The notes under the pieces are model-generated. The model worked only from the letters and a program-made list of their open reading frames with translations. It was not told the DNA's origin and did no database searches. A DNA stretch of 27,430 nt. Origin: a virus. Both the position numbers and the translations under genes were made by a program. Location: the IMG/VR virus record IMGVR_UViG_3300030108_001889, positions 1 to 27,430 of that record. One strand, 5' to 3'. Shown here piece after piece: positions 8,355 to 16,919 of this stretch. How positions within the stretch are numbered: the first letter of the stretch is position 1; each line of letters opens with the position of its first letter.

Positions 8355-10307
8355 TTATCTTCCTTCTATATCAACTATTTCACACGCTCCTGCGACACAC
8401 GCAAGATCTTTACTCCCCGTAGTTGTATCTTCTTTCTCAAACTCTTTTAACATGCCCCAATCAATTCTGCTAGGCATTTTCTTTATTAATTTATTATACT
8501 CTTCTTCTGATATATCTTGGTAGGGTGCTTGTTGATATGTGTGCTCACTAAAAGGTAGAAATGATATACCCGAAACCTCATCAAAGTTTCTGTATACCCA
8601 TGCACCTACATCCATCCACTCATTCTCTTTTACTGAAATAGTAACAGATGGTTTGTGTTCACACCAATGTCTCTGAAACAAAAGCCAATAATCTAACTGT
8701 TCTAGAGCAGTCATTTCAGTTCTTGTAACTGCACCGTTAGGTGACTTCATAGGAAAGCTAAACACAGAAACACTATCAGGCTTACCCATATCAGGCTCAA
8801 TAGGAATACCTACTTGTTGCATAAACTGTGTTAGAGGATCTTTGTTATCACCACGAACTGTTCTAACGTAGAAAGGATTGTGTCTAGCATGAATACCACT
8901 AGCACTGTCAACAAGTTGACTAACAGTACCACTAGGCTTAACACAAGTGATGGCAGTTGATTGTGGTATGCCCAAATCTTTAGCTATCTTTTTATTTGTT
9001 TCTACTGCTACAGTTCTTAACTGTTCTAATGTATCTTTTAAATTAGTATTATTAGGTCTAAGAATAGGGCAATCAAGTATCCCGGTTAGTGAAACACCTA
9101 ACAATCTTTCTTCTTCAGTATTATCTTTCCATATCTTTCTTAAATATTTAAAGTCAGTCAGAGTTGATTGGAAAGTTCCTAATATTGTAGCTATGCGAAC
9201 TTTACTTTGTAATGATTCTAATGTATCTGTTTCTCTGCAAACCACCTCTGTTAAATTACAAAACTGATATGGTCTAAGTATAATCTCACTACATGGATTA
9301 CAACCAAACTGATGATCAGAGCTACGTCTGCCATTCTCATCAACTTTCTTTTTAGCAGACTCTCTGTTAAATATGCCACGTTCTCCTGACTTTGATTCAT
9401 ACAAAGCAGTCCACTCTCTCATGAATGTGCCCATTTCAGGCTTACCCTTGTATGCAACAGAATTGTTAGCTAGTGATCTCTGTCCTTCTCTTTTAATATT
9501 TCTTTCAGGTTCATCCCACCATTCTCCTGATTTAGCATGTCTCATTTGATCATCGCCAAGGTTAGATAAAGATATAAGTGCTGATCGTCTAACACCACCG
9601 ACAACTACAACTTCACCAATCTTACACATGATATCATGGCACTCTATTGGATATAATCTTCTACCTCTTGCAGCCATAAACTTTTCAATACAAAAATTAA
9701 ATAAGTTTTCTAATGGAGCAGGACCTGATGCTCTACCACCAAATGTTTTTAATCTTGCACCCGCAGGTCTTATCTGTGACACATCCCACTTTGGCACTTG
9801 ACCCACATAAAGCATGGCTATCATCTCTCTAAGTGCTTTTGCCCATCCGGGTCTGCTATCTGCTACTGTTATTACAGTTTCACTACCTTCAAAATGTTCG
9901 TTGACAATAGGTAGTTTATCTACATTTTCTCTTTCAACAGAGAAGCCTACACCAGTGCCACACATTAAAATATACATACACTCATCAAAACTACGAGGAC
10001 TATCAACAGGTATGTAGCTACAGTTATATCCAGCAACATGACATCTGTCCAAAGCGACACCTGCAGTCATCAATGCTCTCATGCTAGGCATAACACCCAA
10101 AGATGTTATAGCATCGTTTATCTTTTCTTTTAGTGCTTTTGTTACTGTATAATTATGTTTGTTTTGTAAATGATTACACATGTAATCTGAATACCTATCT
10201 ACAGTTTCAATCCAAGTTTCTCTGCGTTGCTCATCATCTTTCCATCTAGCGTATCTAGATAAAGCAATAAAGTTTTGATAATCTGTTGGTAGGTAGTTGT
10301 TAATCAT
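8355..10307 (-). CDS. nrdJ: Class II (adenosylcobalamin-dependent) ribonucleoside-triphosphate reductase
   Basis: 650 residues, matching monomeric B12-dependent ribonucleotide reductase. It reduces ribonucleotides to deoxyribonucleotides for phage DNA synthesis. Visible active-site elements: Cys96 in YNCSY (first redox Cys), then NPCSE (Asn337, Cys339, Glu341) followed 11 residues later by Cys350 in FCNLTEV, the spacing of the radical and second redox cysteines. A C-terminal CVAGAC pair (Cys637, Cys642) re-reduces the active site. There is no intein or intron. It follows a 55-residue gene (stop TAA just before the ATG), downstream of the replication genes. The host must make or take up cobalamin for the enzyme to work. 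Confidence 0.95.
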   Translation of the reverse strand: MINNYLPTDYQNFIALSRYARWKDDEQRRETWIETVDRYSDYMCNHLQNKHNYTVTKALKEKINDAITSLGVMPSMRALMTAGVALDRCHVAGYNCSYIPVDSPRSFDECMYILMCGTGVGFSVERENVDKLPIVNEHFEGSETVITVADSRPGWAKALREMIAMLYVGQVPKWDVSQIRPAGARLKTFGGRASGPAPLENLFNFCIEKFMAARGRRLYPIECHDIMCKIGEVVVVGGVRRSALISLSNLGDDQMRHAKSGEWWDEPERNIKREGQRSLANNSVAYKGKPEMGTFMREWTALYESKSGERGIFNRESAKKKVDENGRRSSDHQFGCNPCSEIILRPYQFCNLTEVVCRETDTLESLQSKVRIATILGTFQSTLTDFKYLRKIWKDNTEEERLLGVSLTGILDCPILRPNNTNLKDTLEQLRTVAVETNKKIAKDLGIPQSTAITCVKPSGTVSQLVDSASGIHARHNPFYVRTVRGDNKDPLTQFMQQVGIPIEPDMGKPDSVSVFSFPMKSPNGAVTRTEMTALEQLDYWLLFQRHWCEHKPSVTISVKENEWMDVGAWVYRNFDEVSGISFLPFSEHTYQQAPYQDISEEEYNKLIKKMPSRIDWGMLKEFEKEDTTTGSKDLACVAGACEIVDIEGR

Positions 10308-10475
10308 TTATGTATCCTCTGTAACTATTCTTAAACTGGTTATTTTTAAACCATCAACCTCATGTATTATGTCCCTAACGTAATCTTCTATTTCTGCTGC
10401 TAGATTACCGTCAGAGGGTATTGTGTACTCTTCGTGATCTACTTTTACTGTAATCAATATTTTAACTCGTGTCAT
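10308..10475 (-). CDS. Small protein upstream of nrdJ
   Basis: Hand-found 55-codon frame that exactly fills the gap between nrdJ and the DUF3310 gene: the ATG at 10473-10475 overlaps the upstream stop region by 14 bases, and the TAA ends one base before the nrdJ ATG. The product alternates strand-like segments (VKILITVKV) with an acidic helix (AAEIEDYVRDIIHEVDGLKI), giving a compact alpha/beta look. GGATGACACG lies around the start. Function unknown; co-translation with nrdJ is likely. Confidence 0.65.
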   Translation of the reverse strand: MTRVKILITVKVDHEEYTIPSDGNLAAEIEDYVRDIIHEVDGLKITSLRIVTEDT

Positions 10476-10749
10476 CCTTTTTTGTTTCTATTAACTTCTT
10501 GAGATACCATAGTGCCTTTTCTAAATCTTCAACACCATTTTTATACCGATATCTCCAAACATATTTGATGATATTACCTTGCAAGTAATACTCAAAACCA
10601 CCATCAGTAGCAGCCATGATAGCATCGATTGTTTCGATGCCAGCCTTGTTGTAATGTGGTGGATGATTAACCATGTCCATGATCTCTTTGTGATCAGACT
10701 GTTGCTCTGCTTGTTTTGCTTTCATTTTCATGTACTCTAAATGTCTCAA
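10462..10749 (-). CDS. DUF3310 family protein
   Basis: The protein contains the DUF3310 signature: VNHPPHYNKAGIETIDAIMA at residues 27-46, then FEYYLQGNIIKYVWRYRYKN and DLEKALWYLKKLI. The family is common in phages, often beside replication or nucleotide-metabolism genes; its biochemical role is unsettled, and some members are annotated as nucleotide-kinase-like. The listed start is a TTG that overlaps the upstream TGA. ATGs at 10731 or 10725 are alternatives, and none has a clear ribosome binding site, so the first residues are uncertain. The conserved part is intact. Confidence 0.9.
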   Translation of the reverse strand: MRHLEYMKMKAKQAEQQSDHKEIMDMVNHPPHYNKAGIETIDAIMAATDGGFEYYLQGNIIKYVWRYRYKNGVEDLEKALWYLKKLIETKKDDTS

Positions 10750-11063
10750 GGATTATTTCTTTTTTTAGTTTTAAAGTCAATATGTATTATATTATCATTT
10801 TCTTCTCTAGTTACAAACTTACTCTTAACAAAAGACTCTAAGAAGTTTTCTAACTTAGTTAATATGGTAGGATCTAAATCCATGATAGGCACAGAGGATG
10901 CTACTAACTGTGTCAAGTGCATGAGACTAGCTCTGCTCTCTGCGTCTAATTTGGAGTCAGGATGGGCGATTATGTTTAATACAACCTCACCAGTCCAATA
11001 TGACCCATCTACTTTTGGGTCTAACTCTATATAAATAGCATTGGGTTTTTTTCTATATATCAT
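10746..11063 (-). CDS. Conserved-looking phage protein of unknown function
   Basis: 105 residues with a strong start (GTAGGAGGTACAAA before the ATG). The N-terminal third looks like beta strands (YIELDPKVDGSYWTGEVVLN), followed by helices and a basic tail (FKTKKRNNP). No catalytic motif is visible. It sits between endonuclease I and DUF3310 in the replication/nucleotide block, so a DNA-metabolism accessory role is possible but unsupported. Confidence 0.75.
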   Translation of the reverse strand: MIYRKKPNAIYIELDPKVDGSYWTGEVVLNIIAHPDSKLDAESRASLMHLTQLVASSVPIMDLDPTILTKLENFLESFVKSKFVTREENDNIIHIDFKTKKRNNP

Positions 11064-11073
11064 TTTGTACCTC

Positions 11074-11496
11074 CTACGTACATTTAATAAATTTTGGATG
11101 TTTGTTCTTCCCCTTTTCCTTTAACCATGCCTCTGGTATGATTCTGTCATGGTATAAGAAACCTTGTTCTATGCACCATTTTGCATAAGTAGTATTTGAT
11201 CCTTTGTATAACTTGTTTTTACTGTTACCAAAAACAAAACGTATGTCCAAATTAGGATGTTGTTTTTTTACCTCTACGTGCTTTCTTCTATGTGCTGCTG
11301 TAAAGTGTCCTTTTGCTTCAATAATTATGCCATTATCTAAAATAAAATCAGGTTTATATGTTCTGTAACACAAATCTTGCCATTGTATTTTTATAGTTTC
11401 ATACTCAAACTTAGCCTTAATTGTATGTAACTTCATGGCTATACTAAGTTCTAGACCACCTTTATATTTATCTTCGTTATCTATTTCAAACTCCAA
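11074..11496 (-). CDS. Endonuclease I, T7 gp3-like Holliday junction resolvase
   Basis: 140 residues that align well by eye with T7 endonuclease I. The PD-(D/E)XK active site is Glu16 (GGLELS), Asp50 (YKPDFIL), Glu60 and Lys62 (IIEAKG). The later part LDIRFVFGNSKNKLYKGS and the AWLKE near the end also match T7 gp3 (LDIRIVFSSSRTKLYKGS). In T7 this homodimer cuts branched DNA, resolving recombination and replication intermediates and helping break down host DNA. It overlaps the RecB-like nuclease gene by 16 bases. Confidence 0.93.
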   Translation of the reverse strand: MEFEIDNEDKYKGGLELSIAMKLHTIKAKFEYETIKIQWQDLCYRTYKPDFILDNGIIIEAKGHFTAAHRRKHVEVKKQHPNLDIRFVFGNSKNKLYKGSNTTYAKWCIEQGFLYHDRIIPEAWLKEKGKNKHPKFIKCT

Positions 11497-12230
11497 ATTT
11501 GACTAGCATCTTGCTTTGCTTTGTATGACCACATCCACGAGTCAACATTTGGAAAGAATAAAGAAGCAATGTAATGCTTATCTTCACTTAGTGATAATAG
11601 TTTCTGTATACTAAATGCCACTGTTTGCAGTTGTTTTTTATGTAATGACAAATTTTTAAGATTGAATTTTTTGTGCATCTTCGGTGATGCAAAAAATAAA
11701 TCCACTTTCTTCTTTGGATATGCCATTGAATACAAAGCCATTTGCCTCATTTGTGCCTCTGTAGGCTTTGATGGCATTCTAACTGTTGTCTTTAAATCCA
11801 CTATTGTATCTTTAAATAAAAAATCTATGTAGCCAATAATAGGTATGGGCAAGTCATCTAACTGTACTTCTACCTTTTGTTGATAACTTTCTAAGTTTTT
11901 ATATTTAAAATTTTTGTCTAACACCTCACCAAAACTAGCTAAAGTGTTACGTTCTTTTTTTACCTTATCATCATTTAGATCAATACCAGCTTCGCCACAA
12001 AGACCAATAAACTTAGTATCGAGTTCTAAAAAATCAAAAGAACCTTTTTCATATTTCTGTGCTAACACATGCTCTTGTGCAATACCACGAATAGCACCAG
12101 CACCACTATCTGATCTAATGCCAAATAAATATCTCATAATCCATTGTGGTGGATCTGTGATGTAGGTGTTGATGCTACTTGGGGATAAGTAGTTTATATT
12201 ATGTACCCTAAATGGGTTGTTGGATATCAC
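11481..12230 (-). CDS. RecB/Cas4-like PD-(D/E)XK exonuclease
   Basis: 249 residues. The N-terminus has the LSPSSINTYITDPPQWIMRY pattern seen in RecB-family nucleases, followed by a helix with a conserved His (His54 in AQEHVLAQ). The metal site then reads GYIDFLF (Asp136) ... IVDLKTT (Asp145, Lys147). A Gln in MRQMALYS follows, as in RecB motif III. Such phage proteins are thought to act like a 5'-3' exonuclease (T7 gp6 counterpart) in recombination and host DNA degradation. The start is a GTG overlapping the upstream TGA (GTGA); no later ATG would keep the domain whole. No Fe-S cysteine set was seen. Confidence 0.88.
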   Translation of the reverse strand: MISNNPFRVHNINYLSPSSINTYITDPPQWIMRYLFGIRSDSGAGAIRGIAQEHVLAQKYEKGSFDFLELDTKFIGLCGEAGIDLNDDKVKKERNTLASFGEVLDKNFKYKNLESYQQKVEVQLDDLPIPIIGYIDFLFKDTIVDLKTTVRMPSKPTEAQMRQMALYSMAYPKKKVDLFFASPKMHKKFNLKNLSLHKKQLQTVAFSIQKLLSLSEDKHYIASLFFPNVDSWMWSYKAKQDASQIWSLK

Positions 12231-13156
12231 TGTACTTCTTCTGTATCAATATCAATGAATTCCTCTATTACTTCTTGATCGGCTTCACTAACATCACCTT
12301 GTCTTTTTTGTACGTTAGTATCCCACTCTTTACAAACCCAATCGTTAAAACCTTTTATGAACATGCTAAACTCACCAAAAAGTTTTTTATCTTCATCGTT
12401 TATTTCAAACGACTCAGTGTAATCAACTTCAACAATAGGTGTGTAGAATGAACTACCATTAGGTAACTGATTAGCATGTGTACCATTTAAATGCATAGCA
12501 TGTTGAATTGGTAATCTAGACTTCTCTGATAACTCTGAGAATAAATCACCAAAAGTTTTAAAAGCATCCTTGTTGTCAACTTCCCAAATGAAAGGAGAAT
12601 CTGAAAAGTTTTCAACAGGGACACCTTTTTCATCTACAGGATCTTCCATAGATACTGTTCCAAAGAGCACTCGTACTCGTTTGATTTGTCTTATTAAATC
12701 TTGTGTGCTTTTGGGCAAGGCTTGAAAGTCTTCAACATAACCTGATGGCTTACCACAGTTGAACCTACCTGTGTTATCTTTCAGATCAATGTTGAGACTA
12801 TCAGCCATGATGGTTCTGTGGAAAGAGCCTTTTTTCTCTCCACCTTTAGCACCCTGATTAGCAACATATCTTTTTAGCATGAAACGCTGCATGAAAGGTC
12901 TGATGGTAATATTCTTGGAAAAAATGTAAAAAGAAGAATCTTCGCTTACAACCTCTAATCTATAAGCTCCACCCTCAATAACTTCTACGTTTGTGGGTTT
13001 ACCATTAACCTCAACCTTACCCATAATGGGTGAGTGCCAAATTCTTAATCTATTTAATGTGCTAGTTTTTTTGGGTGCTTTTTTCTCTGTAGCCATTCCC
13101 ATTGCTCTAGCTAAGTCTTCGTAATTATCTACGTTTAAATTTGCTAATTCGCTCAT
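12227..13156 (-). CDS. Probable single-stranded DNA-binding protein
   Basis: 309 residues with AAGGAGTTACA before the ATG. The middle is rich in beta strand and aromatic residues (SFYIFSKNITIRPFMQRFML, then several charged loops). The last 25 residues are strongly acidic (EVIEEFIDIDTEEVQ), like the partner-binding tails of SSB and T7 gp2.5. It lies between DNA polymerase and the recombination exonuclease, the usual place for such a protein. A clear OB-fold motif cannot be proven by eye, so the assignment rests on tail, context and size. Confidence 0.75.
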   Translation of the reverse strand: MSELANLNVDNYEDLARAMGMATEKKAPKKTSTLNRLRIWHSPIMGKVEVNGKPTNVEVIEGGAYRLEVVSEDSSFYIFSKNITIRPFMQRFMLKRYVANQGAKGGEKKGSFHRTIMADSLNIDLKDNTGRFNCGKPSGYVEDFQALPKSTQDLIRQIKRVRVLFGTVSMEDPVDEKGVPVENFSDSPFIWEVDNKDAFKTFGDLFSELSEKSRLPIQHAMHLNGTHANQLPNGSSFYTPIVEVDYTESFEINDEDKKLFGEFSMFIKGFNDWVCKEWDTNVQKRQGDVSEADQEVIEEFIDIDTEEVQ

Positions 13157-13186
13157 TGTAACTCCTTAAAAAGTCTTATAGTTATA

Positions 13187-15220
13187 TCAAGAGACATCTT
13201 TAGTGTCAAGCCAGTTGTCCCCCATCTTTGCTTCCAAAAGCAAAGGCACATTAAAATCAATACCATAGTTGGTATCAATTATTGCTTTCATATTTTCGTT
13301 TGTATTATTTATTATGTCGATTACGTTTGTTTCTTCATTCGGATGTACATCAATAACAATAGAATCATGCACCGTATTTACAATACATGATTTAAAATTT
13401 TGTAGTTGATCATCAATAGCTAATAAAATCAAAGGCACAATATCAGCAGTAGCAAAACTTTGTACTGGGTAGTTTTTTATTTGTGTAAAGTGAGACACAC
13501 CACCGTTTGTTCTTCGTTTAACATCCGGGAAAGAAAACTCTCGACCAGAAGGTATTTTAATCTTCTGTGTGTTTAAAGCCTCTTTAGCCAATCGGGTATG
13601 CCATAGTGCGATTTCTTTGTACTTTTTTGTAAACTGTTCGTAATATTTTGCTTCAGAAGTCGTTCTCCCAAATCCTGTTGCTCCATAGAGAGGGGCAAAG
13701 GTGTGAGCTTTCGCTTCTTGCCTCGTAATCTTTTGACCTGATTGCGTAATGACACTAGCAGTGTATGCATGAACGTCAAAGCCATCTTGTATCTCCTTCA
13801 TTGCTGTTTTGTCTTGTGATAAATAAGCTGCAGTTCTAAACTCTAACTGAGCAAAGTCAGCTTCTAGAATTTTCCCACCTTGCCATCTAGAAACAAATAC
13901 TTTTTTTACAGGAAATGTACCACCTCTTGGCATATTTTGCATGTTAGGATCAGCACCACTAAATCTTCCTGTTGATGTTCTGTGTTGTAAAAGTCTTACA
14001 TGTAACATTCCATCTGTCTTAGTATGTATTTTTATTCCCTCTACAAATGAAGATAAGTATGTATCTAATGCTGATAATCTTTGTATATCAGTTAAGAAGT
14101 TAAATGCAGGCACACTGTCATTTCTTTTTGTGACATGTTGTAGCACTTCTAACATTTTTTTATTAACACTAAAACCATTAGCACTTACCCACTTTACATT
14201 TGGTGGATTGAATTTAAATCCTGCTACTTTCCCCACAGAAATAAAAGAATAGCCATTCCCATTGCAGTCAGGACATTTAGGTAATCGAGCATAAAGAGTT
14301 CCATCCTTTTTCACCTTTCTAATTACACCTGATCCAATACAAGTTCTACACTTTTGTGCTTTTGTTTTATAAACTATATCGGTATTTTCTTTTATAGTTT
14401 GATTGAAATTACTTTTTTCCATAGCATGTGCAAAGTTATTCATCCACGTTGATTTATCTTTTGGCTTTCTACTGTAGAGAATCCATGACATCTGTTCTGG
14501 ACTATTTAAATTTATAGGTGTGTCACCCATAAGTTCTTTTACTTGCCCTTGTAATCTTTTTTCTATCTCACTTTTTTCATTTTGAAATTCTTGTTGAACA
14601 GACTCAAGAGTATCTACATCTACCTTGAAGCCTCGTTTGTATATCTTTGCAAGGGCAACAGATACTTTGTTAGTAAACAAAACAGTATTCATCAACCCAG
14701 CATCTTTTGGTGTATTCAATCTATAGTATTGTTTATCGCTTAGTTGTTGTGTTGCATGTAGGTCTGCTGAAAGATAACTAGACAGTTCTGCTCTTGGAAT
14801 CTCATCTGTAGCAAATCCTTGGGCAAAATAATTCTTTAACGTGTCTTCTTTCTTTGTCTCTAAATCATATCTCTCTGCACAATCTTTGAGGTGCAACGGT
14901 TCTTTGATACCTCTTTGCAAAACATACTCTGTAAGCATAGTGCAAAAGATAGGACCATCATAATTAAATCCTGATTCCCAAAGCCACATAAGATCATAAG
15001 CAATGTTATGACCGATTAGGATAGTAGCTTTGTCTAGTAACTCTTGAATGGTTACATCGTAATTGTTTTGATAAGTCCCATCCATATTAAATAAATATTC
15101 ATTACCACGATCATCTAAACACCCTACCATAACTAGCTTGTTTGATGGCTCAAATGGATCGAGGTGCATCTTACCATCTCGTTTGGTTACTGTGTTCTCT
15201 ACATCTACTACCAACTTCAT
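13187..15220 (-). CDS. polA: Family A DNA polymerase with 3'-5' exonuclease and a DnaJ-type zinc insertion
   Basis: 677 residues. Exonuclease motifs: Asp6/Glu8 (VVDVENT), Asn72/Asp76 (GHNIAYDL), Tyr149/Asp153 (YLSAD). Polymerase motifs: A at 453-461 (EADFAQLEF, Asp455, Glu460); B as R500-K504-F508-Y512-G513; C at 617-619 (VHD). The residue equivalent to E. coli Pol I position 762 is Phe508. Between exonuclease and palm, residues 291-323 hold two CxxCxGxG motifs. This insertion matches the partial DnaJ central domain described in HMO-2011-type phage polymerases. It should be the replicative polymerase, working with the helicase, primase and SSB around it. Its ATG overlaps the upstream stop (ATGA). 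Confidence 0.96.
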   Translation of the reverse strand: MKLVVDVENTVTKRDGKMHLDPFEPSNKLVMVGCLDDRGNEYLFNMDGTYQNNYDVTIQELLDKATILIGHNIAYDLMWLWESGFNYDGPIFCTMLTEYVLQRGIKEPLHLKDCAERYDLETKKEDTLKNYFAQGFATDEIPRAELSSYLSADLHATQQLSDKQYYRLNTPKDAGLMNTVLFTNKVSVALAKIYKRGFKVDVDTLESVQQEFQNEKSEIEKRLQGQVKELMGDTPINLNSPEQMSWILYSRKPKDKSTWMNNFAHAMEKSNFNQTIKENTDIVYKTKAQKCRTCIGSGVIRKVKKDGTLYARLPKCPDCNGNGYSFISVGKVAGFKFNPPNVKWVSANGFSVNKKMLEVLQHVTKRNDSVPAFNFLTDIQRLSALDTYLSSFVEGIKIHTKTDGMLHVRLLQHRTSTGRFSGADPNMQNMPRGGTFPVKKVFVSRWQGGKILEADFAQLEFRTAAYLSQDKTAMKEIQDGFDVHAYTASVITQSGQKITRQEAKAHTFAPLYGATGFGRTTSEAKYYEQFTKKYKEIALWHTRLAKEALNTQKIKIPSGREFSFPDVKRRTNGGVSHFTQIKNYPVQSFATADIVPLILLAIDDQLQNFKSCIVNTVHDSIVIDVHPNEETNVIDIINNTNENMKAIIDTNYGIDFNVPLLLEAKMGDNWLDTKDVS
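14252..14350 (-). other. DnaJ central-domain-like zinc motif encoded inside DNA polymerase
   Basis: Residues 291-323 read CRTCIGSG ... CPDCNGNG, with 21 residues between the second and third cysteine. Each half is an exact CxxCxGxG, the unit of the DnaJ cysteine-rich domain; two units can bind one zinc. The segment lies after the exonuclease domain, where T7 polymerase starts its thumb, so it may act as a substrate, thioredoxin-like or partner-docking element. Confidence 0.85.
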
Positions 15221-15693
15221 TCTAATCTCTCCTGCAATTTATCTATTGGTAAATTAAAACATGTTGCCCTTACAGTATAATTATTGGAAGGGTCAACTTC
15301 CCCTTTTTTTAAATAAGTTGCTTTATCAAAGTATTCTTGTTTTTTCATGACACCAAGATACCAACCTACACTAAAGTCTTTCTTGACTCTTGTGAATGCG
15401 TAATAGTCACACTCTTGCTTTGCATTGTATTCTGTAATGCTACACTCATAGTGTGGTAAGGGTGTGACACTTGTTTGTTTAGTTTTAACATCTACTTTGT
15501 ACCCATTTATTAATAGATCATAGTTGTATGTATTATCCCATTCACCACCTAACACAAACAACACAATCTGTTCTCCTATGAAACCTGCTAAGTTTCCACC
15601 ACCATTTAATATGGAGTTTGTTAATCTTCCTACTTCTACTGCTTTCTCTCTAGCTTTGAGAAACATATCTTCCGATACATTTACTTCGATCAA
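15217..15693 (-). CDS. PD-(D/E)XK-like nuclease, putative
   Basis: 158 residues. The pattern GFIGEQIVL (Glu41), YDLLINGYKVDVKTK (Asp59, Asp68, Lys70) fits the restriction-endonuclease-like core, with an early Glu in a helix and a D...(D)xK on two strands. The rest alternates strands and helices. The only start that gives this frame is a TTG (AAGGT upstream) immediately after an in-frame stop; an internal Met at residue 10 is the alternative. It overlaps helicase and polymerase by 4 bases on each side. Role inferred: DNA processing at the replication fork. Confidence 0.75.
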   Translation of the reverse strand: MIEVNVSEDMFLKAREKAVEVGRLTNSILNGGGNLAGFIGEQIVLFVLGGEWDNTYNYDLLINGYKVDVKTKQTSVTPLPHYECSITEYNAKQECDYYAFTRVKKDFSVGWYLGVMKKQEYFDKATYLKKGEVDPSNNYTVRATCFNLPIDKLQERLE

Positions 15694-16916
15694 GATTCAT
15701 ACCTTCCTAGTTTATAATTCAATTCACAAGTTATGACACCATGCCAACCTGTTAATTTATTCTTTACGATATTTAAATGCCTTTGTAAATCTTCTACATC
15801 ACCATCATCTTGCTTGGGTGGATTCTTAGCTATCAATATCATAAGATCTGCTTCCGCTGCTTTACCAGTTCTACTGCCTTCCATCATAGATTGATTAAGT
15901 AAAACTTTGCCTTCTGCATCAGCAGACAGTTGTGACATGTAAAAGACTGCACACTCATGTTGTTTGGCAATCTGTCTTGCATGTATCGCATTTGCTTTGA
16001 GTGCTTCATCTGCTCTTGCAAAGCCTTGTGACCGAGCAAACTTGTCACCCATATCAAGCAGTAACACATCAGGCTTGTATGATTTACACACACTTTCTAC
16101 CCATGACATATCTCTGCCTGTAGCATCTTTAATTTTAATTTTATCTTTTATTGGTGCATACAAGTCTCGTGCTCTTGATGGATTCTTTTTAACTTGTTGC
16201 ATAGTCATACCAGTAGCTGCAGTAAGATATCTTGCACCGACTCTGTGACTACCTTCTTCGTTACATAACACAATACAGTTTGCACCTTGATGTGCTAAAC
16301 CGTTTGGTGATGCAATCATACTTGCATGGAAAGATGTTTTACCAGTATTGGGTCTAGCACCCACTTCAATCAGATGCCCAGCATTCACACCGTTAATCAT
16401 ACGTGTGAGTGAAGGTATATTGAAATGCCATCTAGCTTCAAGATCATTCTTGGCTAACAATGTCTCAATCTCAATGTCATCCCATTCTACATTTAGGTCA
16501 GGGGTGAAGTCATCATTGTGTTGTTCTAGCAATAGTCGAAGTGGCTCAAGACTAGTTTGCACACCATTCACATAGTCAAAGCCTAAGTTAGCTATGTCCT
16601 CACCTACAACTTGTTGGAATAGTTTTGATAGCACCTCTTGTGCTACATCACCACCCAATGGTTGTTCTTTTTTAATTGTTTTGAAAAGTATTGAGTATGC
16701 TTGTTTCTGTGCAGTTGTCATTTGAGGATGACTAGATATAAACAATGCTTCTATTTCATCCGGGGATAGAGTTCTCTCATACCTATCCATTGCTAAATCT
16801 ATTGACTGTTTGATCTTCCTAGCATCTTTGCTAAACAATCTATCAGGACACTTTGCACCACGATGTTCATCGTAGAACTCCTTGTCCATCAAACTTCTTA
16901 ATAATGCTAATTCCAT
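15690..16916 (-). CDS. DnaB-like replicative helicase (RecA-type P-loop ATPase)
   Basis: 408 residues. An N-terminal helical part (1-150) precedes a RecA-fold motor: Walker A GARPNTGKTS at 186-195, NEEG at 219-222, Walker B DVLLLDMGD around 283-291, and YMSQLSADAEGK plus SRTGKAAEADLMI later, as in DnaB/T7 gp4 helicases. It should unwind DNA ahead of the polymerase as a hexamer. In T7 the primase and helicase are one protein; here the primase is the separate gene just upstream, 3 bases away. GGAGTAAAAT precedes the ATG. Confidence 0.92.
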   Translation of the reverse strand: MELALLRSLMDKEFYDEHRGAKCPDRLFSKDARKIKQSIDLAMDRYERTLSPDEIEALFISSHPQMTTAQKQAYSILFKTIKKEQPLGGDVAQEVLSKLFQQVVGEDIANLGFDYVNGVQTSLEPLRLLLEQHNDDFTPDLNVEWDDIEIETLLAKNDLEARWHFNIPSLTRMINGVNAGHLIEVGARPNTGKTSFHASMIASPNGLAHQGANCIVLCNEEGSHRVGARYLTAATGMTMQQVKKNPSRARDLYAPIKDKIKIKDATGRDMSWVESVCKSYKPDVLLLDMGDKFARSQGFARADEALKANAIHARQIAKQHECAVFYMSQLSADAEGKVLLNQSMMEGSRTGKAAEADLMILIAKNPPKQDDGDVEDLQRHLNIVKNKLTGWHGVITCELNYKLGRYES

Positions 16917-16919
16917 ATT

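Noticed and set aside
7741-8523. Plus-strand open frames at 7741-8070, 8070-8276 and 8329-8523
   Set aside because: They lie opposite well-supported minus-strand genes with ribosome binding sites and coupling, and their translations are Ser/Phe/Leu-rich shadows.
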